Source: Borreliella japonica
GTDB taxonomy: Bacteria; Spirochaetota; Spirochaetia; Borreliales; Borreliaceae
Direction of reading: 5' to 3'
DNA: 64,000 nt
NCBI RefSeq assembly: GCF_900099615.1
Contig: NZ_FMTE01000003.1
Coordinates: forward strand, 62,001-126,000
In this document: positions 57,271-64,000 of the stretch, one piece after another
Layout of the letters: each line of letters starts with the position of its first letter
Numbering within the stretch: position 1 is the first letter of the stretch
Notes under the pieces: model-generated
The model's database searches: none
What the model saw: the letters and a program-made list of their open reading frames with translations, nothing else
What the model was told of the DNA's origin: nothing
Translations under genes and position numbers: made by a program

Positions 57271-58103
57271 TTTTAATTGTTTTTATATTTTTCTTTAATA
57301 TTTTAAATTTATATTCATTTTTGGAATTTAGAAATGATGAAAAGTTTGCTTTAGTTAAAGATTTTGGTGTATTGGATAATAATAAATTGAATATTGGAGT
57401 AAGGTTGAGACCCTTGGAAAAGACCATATCTGTTTTTTCAAATAATTATAAAATCTTATATTCAAAAAATAAGTTAGATAGAAATAGTAGTATTTTAATT
57501 ATTTTTGACAATGATTTAAATTTGAATTTAGAGGTTTTAGGAGGGTTTTTTTATAGACATGGGAAGATTTTTTTAAAGGATGAAAATAGTGTTATTGATT
57601 TAGTAGTTAATGATCCGAATTCTAAAAAGATTATCAATCCTTTGTTTATTATCAAAAATAAGAGCAATGTAGTTGCTGAGACGGTATATACTTTAGGCAG
57701 GTTTTTTTTAAAAGGAAAGGGTGATGATGAAAGATTGGAATTATCAAAAAATATGAATTTAAATGTCGATTCTGGTCAGTACAACCTTTTGTTATATTTT
57801 CATACTCAAAAAGTAGAATCTTTTGAAAATTCTCTTAAAGGAATTTATTATTTTGAGGCTATTTTGAATAATAAAAGTATTTTTCGTTCAGATTTTCAAA
57901 ATATTTTTTTGACTAATAATACATATGCTTTAGCTCAAGAGAAAAATTATGGATTAGATGTTTTGAATATTAAAAAAGATGGCGGATGCCTTAAAATAAA
58001 TGATCTTAATCTTATTAAGGGCAAGAATGAACTTAAAATAAAATATGGCGATGTTTATGGAAATGAAAAAAAAATAATTTATAGGTTTAAATTAAATGAA
58101 TAA
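57267..58103 (+). CDS. Exported protein of unknown function
   Basis: A 278-residue protein with a signal peptide-like start (LIVFIFFFNILNLYSFL) and a beta-rich body. A Gly/Phe-containing stretch (NLEVLGGFFYRHGKIF) and a C-terminal segment (INDLNLIKGKNELKIKYGDV) give no family match. It overlaps both neighbours (4 bases upstream, 8 bases with rsmH), so it is translated with them. A periplasmic partner of the protein encoded just upstream is a reasonable guess from arrangement only. Confidence 0.68.
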   Translation: MILIVFIFFFNILNLYSFLEFRNDEKFALVKDFGVLDNNKLNIGVRLRPLEKTISVFSNNYKILYSKNKLDRNSSILIIFDNDLNLNLEVLGGFFYRHGKIFLKDENSVIDLVVNDPNSKKIINPLFIIKNKSNVVAETVYTLGRFFLKGKGDDERLELSKNMNLNVDSGQYNLLLYFHTQKVESFENSLKGIYYFEAILNNKSIFRSDFQNIFLTNNTYALAQEKNYGLDVLNIKKDGGCLKINDLNLIKGKNELKIKYGDVYGNEKKIIYRFKLNE

Positions 58104-58986
58104 TAATGTTTTTCATTTCCCAGTACTACTTGATGCAATTTGTAAGCTTATAGAAGATTTGCCTGTAAAAAGCAATTTAATATACATTGATTCTACTCTT
58201 GGAGAAGGTGCCCATGCAAAAGCTATCCTTGAGAAATATGACTTTTTAAGTTTGGTTGGAATTGAAAGAGATTCTCAAATTTTAGAAAGAGCAAAGCAGT
58301 TTCTTCTTATTTTTAAAGAGAGAGTTACATATTTTAATGATTGGTTTGATAATTTTTTCGGCAATTACCCTTTAAATGTCAAAGCTAATTTTATTTTAGT
58401 TGATCTTGGAATTTCTATGTTTCATTACAAGGGGAGTAAAAAAGGATTTTCTTTTCTTGAAGATGAGCCTTTGGATATGAGGCTTTGTTCTTCTTCTTGT
58501 AGTATTAGTGCGGCTGAGGTTGTAAACACTTTTAGTAAATATGATCTTGAAAGTTTAATTTATAATTTAAGCAATGAGCATTATTCTAGAAGAATCTCTA
58601 AGGCTATTGTAGAATATCGAAAAATTAAAAAAATACAAACTGCAAAGGAGCTACAATCCATAATAAACAAGGTTTATCCTTTTTCAAAAGTTAAAATAAA
58701 TCCAGCTACAAGGACTTTTCAAGCGTTAAGAATTTATGTAAATGATGAGCTTGCTAGGCTTAAAAGGAGTTTGCCTTTGTGGGTAGAAAATTTAGCCAAA
58801 GATGGAATTTTGGCTGTTATTACGTTTCATTCAATAGAAGATCGTATTGTAAAAGATTTTTTTACAAGTTTAAGCTGCGATTTGTATGCTAAGATTTCAA
58901 AAAAGCCTATTATTCCGAGTTTTGATGAGATTAAAAAAAATAAACCTTCAAGGAGTGCTAAGCTTAGAGCTGTAAGAAAATTATGA
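58096..58986 (+). CDS. rsmH: 16S rRNA m4C1402 methyltransferase RsmH (MraW)
   Basis: A 296-residue enzyme that N4-methylates C1402 of 16S rRNA in the P site. HFPVLLDAICKL opens the chain; DSTLGEGAHAKAIL is the S-adenosylmethionine loop (Gly-rich, T-x-G-x-G-G-H variant). ILVDLGISMFHYKGSKKGFSF, LDMRL, NPATRTFQALRIYVNDEL and VITFHSIEDRIVKDFF are all diagnostic. It heads the division/cell-wall cluster and overlaps ftsL by 4 bases. Confidence 0.96.
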   Translation: MNNNVFHFPVLLDAICKLIEDLPVKSNLIYIDSTLGEGAHAKAILEKYDFLSLVGIERDSQILERAKQFLLIFKERVTYFNDWFDNFFGNYPLNVKANFILVDLGISMFHYKGSKKGFSFLEDEPLDMRLCSSSCSISAAEVVNTFSKYDLESLIYNLSNEHYSRRISKAIVEYRKIKKIQTAKELQSIINKVYPFSKVKINPATRTFQALRIYVNDELARLKRSLPLWVENLAKDGILAVITFHSIEDRIVKDFFTSLSCDLYAKISKKPIIPSFDEIKKNKPSRSAKLRAVRKL

Positions 58987-59264
58987 ATAGTATAAGTAAG
59001 ATTGAGTTTGAAGTTTATTGTATTTTAATTTTGATACTAACAGTTGTAGTATGTTTTAATATTTACTTAAATTTCAGATATGTTGTAAAGCTTAGAGAAT
59101 TTAATCATTTAGATAGTGAACAGGAAAATATCATTGATGATAATTTAAGATTGCTGACAGTAATATATGAACTTGAAAATATTAATAGAATAGAAAGTTT
59201 TTGTTTTGGAGAATTAAATTTGGAAAAAAAAGCTAATGAAGATATAAATATTTTTGCTGAGTAA
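58983..59264 (+). CDS. ftsL: FtsL-like small division protein
   Basis: A 93-residue bitopic protein. A short cytoplasmic N-terminus and one membrane segment (~8-30; EFEVYCILILILTVVVCFNIY) are followed by a polar helix likely to form a coiled coil (~35-75). No sequence signature defines FtsL strongly; the call rests on size, topology and the place right after rsmH, where ftsL always lies. FtsL works with FtsB and FtsQ in activating septal wall synthesis. Translation is coupled to rsmH by ATGA. Confidence 0.65.
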   Translation: MNSISKIEFEVYCILILILTVVVCFNIYLNFRYVVKLREFNHLDSEQENIIDDNLRLLTVIYELENINRIESFCFGELNLEKKANEDINIFAE

Positions 59265-59286
59265 AAGATTTTAGAATGAGGTTTTA

Positions 59287-60678
59287 GTGCGTATAAAGAT
59301 TAAGGATATTTTAATCTCTTCTAAAGATGTGAAGTTTGTAGGAAATATAAAAAATATTGAGAAGGTAGTATCGTTTTACTCGTTAGATAGTCGTGAAATA
59401 AAGGATAGTAACATTAATGTTAGTCTTTATTTTGCACATAAGGGAAATAAAGTAGATGGATTTTCTTTTGTTAAATATTTAATTGATTTGGGTGTTAAAT
59501 GTTTTATATGTTCAAGAGATCATGAATCTGAGTGTATTGAATATTTAAATGATAATGAAGGATTAGTTTTTTTACTTACAAGCAATGTAATAAAACTTCT
59601 TCAAACTTTAGCATCGTATTTAATTGAAAGGACAAGCTTTAAAAGAATTGCTATTACAGGTAGTAACGGTAAGACTACAACCAAAGAAATGCTTTATAGT
59701 ATACTTTCTAAGAAATATAAAACTTACAAAACTTGGGGTAATTTAAATTCTGACATTGGACTTCCCCTTAGTATTTTAAGAGTAGAAGGCAATGAAGAAT
59801 ATGCTGTTTTTGAAGTTGGAGTTAGTTATGTTGGAGAAATGGATCTTTTGTCCCAAATTTTAAAACCAGAAATTGTTATTATTACGAATATAAGCTATGC
59901 ACATATGCAAGCTTTCAAGGAGTTACAATCTATTGCTTTTGAAAAGAGCAAAATTATTGGCAAAAATATTGAAATCTTTGTTGTAAATGAAATGAATGAT
60001 TATTGTGTTTATCTTGAAAAAAGAGCAAAAATTGCAAATTCAAATGTTAAAATTGTTTATTTTGATTTTAAAAATCTTAATATTAAATCATTTTCTTTTT
60101 TAGAAGGGAAATTTTCTTATGATTTTGTTTACAAAGGGTTTGAGTACTCTATTTTATTGTTAGGTAAGCATAATATTTTTAATGCAATAGGGTGTATTAA
60201 TTTGGCCCTATTTTTAGGAATGAGTGAAAAAGAAATAAGAGAAGGACTTATTGAAACTGCTTTTCAAAAAGGCAGGGCAGAAATTTTGACAAAAAATGGA
60301 TATTTAATTTTGAATGATTCTTATAATGGCAATATGGGTTCTTTTCTAGCTTTAAAAAATATGATTTTAGATCTTAATATCCAAAATAAAAAATTTGTAG
60401 TTCTTGGTTCTTTTAAAGAGCTTGGAGAATTTTCATACAAAACTCACAAATATTTAATTCAAGAGGCTATTGCAATAAATTTTGATAAAATTTTTTTAAT
60501 TGGCGAAGAATTTTTAGATGTTAGGGATTCTGAGAATTTGGTTAAAAAGTGTTTATATTATTTTAGTGAGTTTGATAAATTTATTGATTTTTTTTTAAAA
60601 AGCTTGGAACCTTCAGTTTTTATTGTCATTAAGGGCTCAAGGTTTAACAGATTGGAGAGAATTTTAAATTATATTTAG
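59287..60678 (+). CDS. murF: UDP-MurNAc-tripeptide D-alanyl-D-alanine ligase
   Basis: A 463-residue Mur ligase that adds the D-Ala-D-Ala dipeptide to complete the peptidoglycan precursor. AITGSNGKTTTKEML is the ATP loop (~115-130). TWGNLNSDIGLPLSILR, EVGVSYVGEMDLLS and NDSYNGNMGSFLALKN follow in family order, and LLGKHNIFNAIGCINLAL is the central His-Asn block. It starts with GTG after GAGG. No murE or ftsI lies between ftsL and murF, unlike the classic cluster. Confidence 0.95.
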   Translation: MRIKIKDILISSKDVKFVGNIKNIEKVVSFYSLDSREIKDSNINVSLYFAHKGNKVDGFSFVKYLIDLGVKCFICSRDHESECIEYLNDNEGLVFLLTSNVIKLLQTLASYLIERTSFKRIAITGSNGKTTTKEMLYSILSKKYKTYKTWGNLNSDIGLPLSILRVEGNEEYAVFEVGVSYVGEMDLLSQILKPEIVIITNISYAHMQAFKELQSIAFEKSKIIGKNIEIFVVNEMNDYCVYLEKRAKIANSNVKIVYFDFKNLNIKSFSFLEGKFSYDFVYKGFEYSILLLGKHNIFNAIGCINLALFLGMSEKEIREGLIETAFQKGRAEILTKNGYLILNDSYNGNMGSFLALKNMILDLNIQNKKFVVLGSFKELGEFSYKTHKYLIQEAIAINFDKIFLIGEEFLDVRDSENLVKKCLYYFSEFDKFIDFFLKSLEPSVFIVIKGSRFNRLERILNYI

Positions 60679-60695
60679 ATGATAATGAGGTTCTT

Positions 60696-61751
60696 ATGTT
60701 TTACCTTTTAGGTTTGCGTTTGCTCAAATATATTACCTTTAGAATGGCTTATGCTACAATTTTTGCATTTTTGCTTTCTTTAATTATAGGTCCTTATATT
60801 ATTTTAAGGCTAAAAAAATTAAGAGCCGATCAGATTTTAAGAGAAGATGGCCCTAAAAGACATTTGAGTGAAAAAACAGGAATTCCTACTATGGGAGGCA
60901 TTCTTATTTTTTTTTGTGTTTTTATCTCTTTAGTGTTTTGGAGTAACATTTTGAATATTTATTTTTTGATTATGGTTTTTGTTATGCTTGGATTTGCTTT
61001 TTTGGGATTTATAGATGATTTTTTGAAAATCAAAAAGAAAACTTCAGATGGACTTAAAGCCCGGTTTAAGGTTTATGGACAAATAATATTTTCTTTTATT
61101 TCTGTTAGCATTTTGTATTATTTTGGGAGTGAGCATGTTAGTATAATCTATTTTCCCTTTATTAAGTCTTTCCAAGTAGATTTGGGATTGTTTTACATTC
61201 CTTTTGGCATGTTCATTTTAATTTCTGCTTCGAATTCTTTTAATTTAACAGATGGTCTTGATGGACTTGCAATTGGATTAAGCATAGTTATAACAGGGGC
61301 TTTAATAATAATTGCCTATCTTACGAGCAGGTCAGATTTTGCAACTTATTTGCATATTCCAAATATTAAAGGTTCTGAAGAGCTTGTAATATTTCTTGGA
61401 GCTTTGCTTGGAGGTAGTTTTGGATTTCTATGGTTTAATGCCTATCCTGCTAAAATTATGATGGGAGATACAGGTAGTCTGGCTTTGGGCGCCATTCTTG
61501 GAATGGCAGCTTTGATTTTAAAAAGTGAAATACTTTTTTCAATTCTTGCAGGTGTTTTTATTATTGAAACTATGTCTGTAATTATTCAAGTTATGGTTTA
61601 CAAAAAAACCAAGAAAAGAGTATTCAAAATGGCTCCACTTCATCATCATTTCGAAGAACTTGGTTGGTCTGAGATGCAAGTTGTTATTAGATTTTGGATA
61701 ATAGGGTTAATATTTGCTATAATTGCTTTAAGTACGATAAAAATCAGATAA
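60696..61751 (+). CDS. mraY: Phospho-MurNAc-pentapeptide transferase
   Basis: A 351-residue integral membrane enzyme (about ten segments) that moves phospho-MurNAc-pentapeptide onto undecaprenyl phosphate to form lipid I. Asp-rich sites are GFIDDFLKIKKK and NLTDGLDGLA, and NAYPAKIMMGDTGSLALG holds the third. MAPLHHHFEELGW near the C-terminus is the conserved His loop. It lies 17 bases after murF and 6 bases before ftsW. Confidence 0.97.
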   Translation: MFYLLGLRLLKYITFRMAYATIFAFLLSLIIGPYIILRLKKLRADQILREDGPKRHLSEKTGIPTMGGILIFFCVFISLVFWSNILNIYFLIMVFVMLGFAFLGFIDDFLKIKKKTSDGLKARFKVYGQIIFSFISVSILYYFGSEHVSIIYFPFIKSFQVDLGLFYIPFGMFILISASNSFNLTDGLDGLAIGLSIVITGALIIIAYLTSRSDFATYLHIPNIKGSEELVIFLGALLGGSFGFLWFNAYPAKIMMGDTGSLALGAILGMAALILKSEILFSILAGVFIIETMSVIIQVMVYKKTKKRVFKMAPLHHHFEELGWSEMQVVIRFWIIGLIFAIIALSTIKIR

Positions 61752-61757
61752 TTTATT

Positions 61758-62852
61758 ATGTTTGTAGAAATAAATTCACTTAGGATATGCTATTTGCTTG
61801 TTTTGCTACTATTGGTAGCTTATGGACTTGTAGTTTTTTATACGTCTTCCTTTTTCCTAAGCTTAGAGCTGACAGGTAATCCAAATTTTTTATTTTTCAC
61901 AAGACTTAATTATCTTTTTTTGAGCTTTATAGTTTTTCTTGTTTTTGAGAGAATTTCTTTAAATTTTTTAAAAAAATCAATATTCCCCGTATTGATTATA
62001 ACTCTTTTTTTAATTATGGCAACTTTTTTATCTCCAAGTATTTCTGGAGCAAGGAGATGGATATTTTTTCAAGGTGTTAGTATTCAACCTTCTGAGATTT
62101 TTAAAATATCTTTTACTATTTATCTTTCATCTTATTTGAGTAAGTTCGATCCAAGAAAAAACAATGGTATTTCATACTGGTTAAAGCCTATGTTGATTTT
62201 TGCAATTTTTTGGGTGTTAATAATTTTGCAAAATGATTATTCAACAGCTATTTATTTTGCTATTCTTTTTTTTATTGTTTTGTTTGTTTCTAATATGGCA
62301 TTTAGTTATGTTTTTGCCATTGTGATTACTTTTTTGCCAGTTTCTGCCATATTTTTAATGCTTGAACCTTATAGGGTTTCTAGAATTTTTGCCTTTCTCA
62401 ATCCTTACGATGATCCTTCCGGTAAAGGTTACCAAATAATAGCGTCTATTAATGCTTTAAAAAGTGGGGGAATTTTAGGTAAAGGTCTAGGAATGGGGGA
62501 GGTGAAACTTGGAAAGCTGCCAGAGGCCAATTCTGATTTTATTTTTTCAGTTCTTGGAGAAGAATTGGGATTTTTAGGTGTTTTGTTTGCAATAGGTTTG
62601 TTTTTTTTGTTTTTTTACTTTGGTTATTTTATAGCTATTCATTCTAATAGCAGGTTTAAATTTTTTATTGCGTTTATTTCAAGTCTTGCAATTTTTCTTC
62701 AAAGTATAATGAATATTTTAATTGCAATTGGTCTTTTACCCCCCACTGGTATAAATTTACCGTTTTTTTCATCTGGAGGATCTTCTATTATTGTTACTAT
62801 GGCTCTTTCTGGTCTTATTTCAAATGTTGCAAAAAACTTAAGTAATAATTGA
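61758..62852 (+). CDS. ftsW: Septal peptidoglycan polymerase FtsW
   Basis: A 364-residue SEDS-family glycosyltransferase with about ten membrane segments that polymerises lipid II at the septum with a class B PBP. ISGARRWIFFQGVSIQPSE, LLQ-like ILQNDYSTAI, YQIIASINALKSGGILGKGLGMG, EANSDFIFSVLGEELGFLG and LPFFSSGGSSIIVTM are family blocks; the Asp needed for polymerisation is in the SDFIFSVLGEE loop region. RodA is closely related, but placement between mraY and ftsQ argues for FtsW. The partner PBP gene is not in this cluster. Confidence 0.93.
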   Translation: MFVEINSLRICYLLVLLLLVAYGLVVFYTSSFFLSLELTGNPNFLFFTRLNYLFLSFIVFLVFERISLNFLKKSIFPVLIITLFLIMATFLSPSISGARRWIFFQGVSIQPSEIFKISFTIYLSSYLSKFDPRKNNGISYWLKPMLIFAIFWVLIILQNDYSTAIYFAILFFIVLFVSNMAFSYVFAIVITFLPVSAIFLMLEPYRVSRIFAFLNPYDDPSGKGYQIIASINALKSGGILGKGLGMGEVKLGKLPEANSDFIFSVLGEELGFLGVLFAIGLFFLFFYFGYFIAIHSNSRFKFFIAFISSLAIFLQSIMNILIAIGLLPPTGINLPFFSSGGSSIIVTMALSGLISNVAKNLSNN

Positions 62853-62887
62853 TTAGATTTTTCTAGTAGTATAAGTCGGGTTAGTTT

Positions 62888-63631
62888 ATGTTTTTTGAGA
62901 GGAAATTTTTAATTAAGTATGTATACTTTTCGATGTTTTTAATTTTTTTTGAAATAATAATTATTGTTTTTGCGTCTCCTTATTTTTTGATTAGGTATAT
63001 TAGCATCAATGATGATATTTCTCTTTCTAAAGAGGATATAATCAAGATCTCAGGAATTAAGCCTAATACATATTATCATAATGCTAATGTTAGAATATAT
63101 GAGGAAAATCTTAAAAGAGATTTAAGGGTAAAGAGCGCTAAGGTTGATCTTAAGTTTCCAAATAAAATCATTATTAAAATAGAAAAAAGAATACCCATTG
63201 CTGTTGCTTTAGAAAACATAAGTGGCAATATTACTTATTATTGTATTGCATCAGACGGTGTAATTTTGGAAAAAAGTAAACATTTAATTTATGATTTACC
63301 TATAATTAGCGGATTAGTTTTAAATGACAATAATGTAGGAGATTTTCTGGAAGATAGAATGCTTAATGTTGTAAGGGGCCTTGATTATCTTAAAATAAAT
63401 CAAAAATATTTGTATAATTTAATATCAGAGGTGAATTTTTTAAAATTGAATTTCTATGATTATAATGTAATTTTGTATGTTAAAAGTATATATAATAAAA
63501 TATTGATAACAGTTGATATGGATTTAATGGATGTGATGCATAAAGCGTTTCTTGCAGTTGATTTGCTTAAAGGAAAGCCTAGTGTTATAGATTTAAGAAG
63601 TGGTGATATCATTTTGTTAGGAGAAGGCTAG
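62888..63631 (+). CDS. ftsQ: Division protein FtsQ/DivIB
   Basis: A 247-residue bitopic protein. One N-terminal membrane segment (~15-33) is followed by a POTRA-like domain (~38-110; YISINDDISLSKEDIIKISG and VKSAKVDLKFPNKIIIKIEKR) and a beta domain. FPNKIIIKIEKRIPIA is the characteristic end of the POTRA part. It links FtsL/FtsB with the septal synthase. Its stop codon shares one base with the ftsA GTG start, so translation is coupled. Confidence 0.92.
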   Translation: MFFERKFLIKYVYFSMFLIFFEIIIIVFASPYFLIRYISINDDISLSKEDIIKISGIKPNTYYHNANVRIYEENLKRDLRVKSAKVDLKFPNKIIIKIEKRIPIAVALENISGNITYYCIASDGVILEKSKHLIYDLPIISGLVLNDNNVGDFLEDRMLNVVRGLDYLKINQKYLYNLISEVNFLKLNFYDYNVILYVKSIYNKILITVDMDLMDVMHKAFLAVDLLKGKPSVIDLRSGDIILLGEG

Positions 63632-64000
63632 TGTCTAGGAATTTGATAGTAGGTTTGGATGTTGGAACTTCAAAAATTTGTACTGTTGTTGCTGAGGTAA
63701 ATTTAAATGATCAATTAGAAATAGTTGGAATAGGCACTAGTATATCAAGAGGAGTTAGAAAAGGGGTTTTAATAAATATTGAAGCGGCTCTTGATTCAAT
63801 ATCTAATTCTATTGAGGCTGCAGAGCTAATTTCAGGATGTGACATTGCATCGCTTTCAGTTTCTATGTCTGGAAGTAGTGTTGAGGGAACTAATTCACGC
63901 GGTGTTGTTGCAATAAATTCAAGAACAAGAGAGATTAGCGAAGAAGATGTTGATAGGGTAATTGAAGCAGCAAAAGCAATTGTCATTCCAATGGATAGAG
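63631..64000 (+). CDS. ftsA: Division protein FtsA, 5' part cut by window edge
   Basis: The first 123 codons of FtsA run off the window end. It is an actin-like ATPase that ties the FtsZ ring to the membrane. LIVGLDVGTSKICTVVAEV is the phosphate 1 loop. GIGTSISRGVRKGVLINIE and SMSGSSVEGTNSRGVVAI are the 1C subdomain blocks. Start is GTG at 63631 with a strong AGGAGAAGG (63620-63628) at the end of ftsQ. ftsZ is expected next but lies outside the window. Confidence 0.95.
   Translation, partial: MSRNLIVGLDVGTSKICTVVAEVNLNDQLEIVGIGTSISRGVRKGVLINIEAALDSISNSIEAAELISGCDIASLSVSMSGSSVEGTNSRGVVAINSRTREISEEDVDRVIEAAKAIVIPMDR

Overview
The window is a piece of a spirochaete main chromosome, almost certainly from the Lyme disease group (Borreliella/Borrelia burgdorferi sensu lato). 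The DNA is very AT-rich. The plus strand is visibly T- and G-rich, the skew expected of a leading strand. Gene content and order match, in reverse, what I remember of B. burgdorferi B31 from about BB0364 (mgsA) down to BB0300 (ftsA). The proteins resemble those of B31 but, as far as I remember them, are not identical, so another species or strain is likely. Locus names are quoted from memory. I saw no tRNA, rRNA, insertion sequence, prophage or CRISPR array.

Layout. 1-4998 (minus): methylglyoxal synthase (cut by the window edge), EAL phosphodiesterase PdeA, Lgt, a MinD-like ATPase and a small membrane protein. 5063-11151 (plus): CtpA protease, RsmE, a degenerate WecG/TagA-like protein, the CarD-type regulator LtpA and two large membrane proteins. 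11155-17974 (mixed): a solute-binding-like lipoprotein, an unknown 522-residue protein, L28, a Memo-like protein, pyruvate kinase and RqcH/NFACT. 18167-29277 (mostly plus): LolA, a RodZ-like protein, PcrA/UvrD, GatCAB, a truncated aminotransferase-like protein, L13, S9, then enolase (minus) and P26. 29291-38483 (minus): oligopeptide transporter cluster oppA1-A2-A3-B-C-D-F, with stem-loops between its genes. 38882-46677: a PlsC-like acyltransferase, flagellar collar protein FlcA, a von Willebrand A protein, a BamD-like lipoprotein, the LysM protein BB0323 and a FecR-like protein. 47078-51323 (plus): a four-gene nucleoside-type ABC importer. 51325-53051 (minus): a TPR protein and a polyprenyl synthase. 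53102-64000 (plus): RlmE, CheW, NAD kinase, three unknown proteins and a reduced division/cell-wall cluster (rsmH, ftsL, murF, mraY, ftsW, ftsQ, ftsA).

How it fits together. Most genes serve envelope assembly (Lgt, LolA, BamD-like, PlsC-like, CtpA, polyprenyl synthase), division and wall synthesis, periplasmic flagella and chemotaxis, and uptake of peptides and nucleosides by an organism that scavenges most nutrients. Genes are tightly packed, with many 1-11 base overlaps and convergent pairs that abut with no obvious terminator.

No wholly new system stands out. The most interesting points are family members that lost canonical sites: Opp ATPases without the C-terminal iron-sulphur cysteines, a Memo-like protein without its metal ligands, and a nucleoside importer ATPase with one decayed ATP site and a membrane-anchored binding protein. 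Others are an OppC with an unusual charged insert, a possible ATT start codon, and RNA structures between the opp genes.
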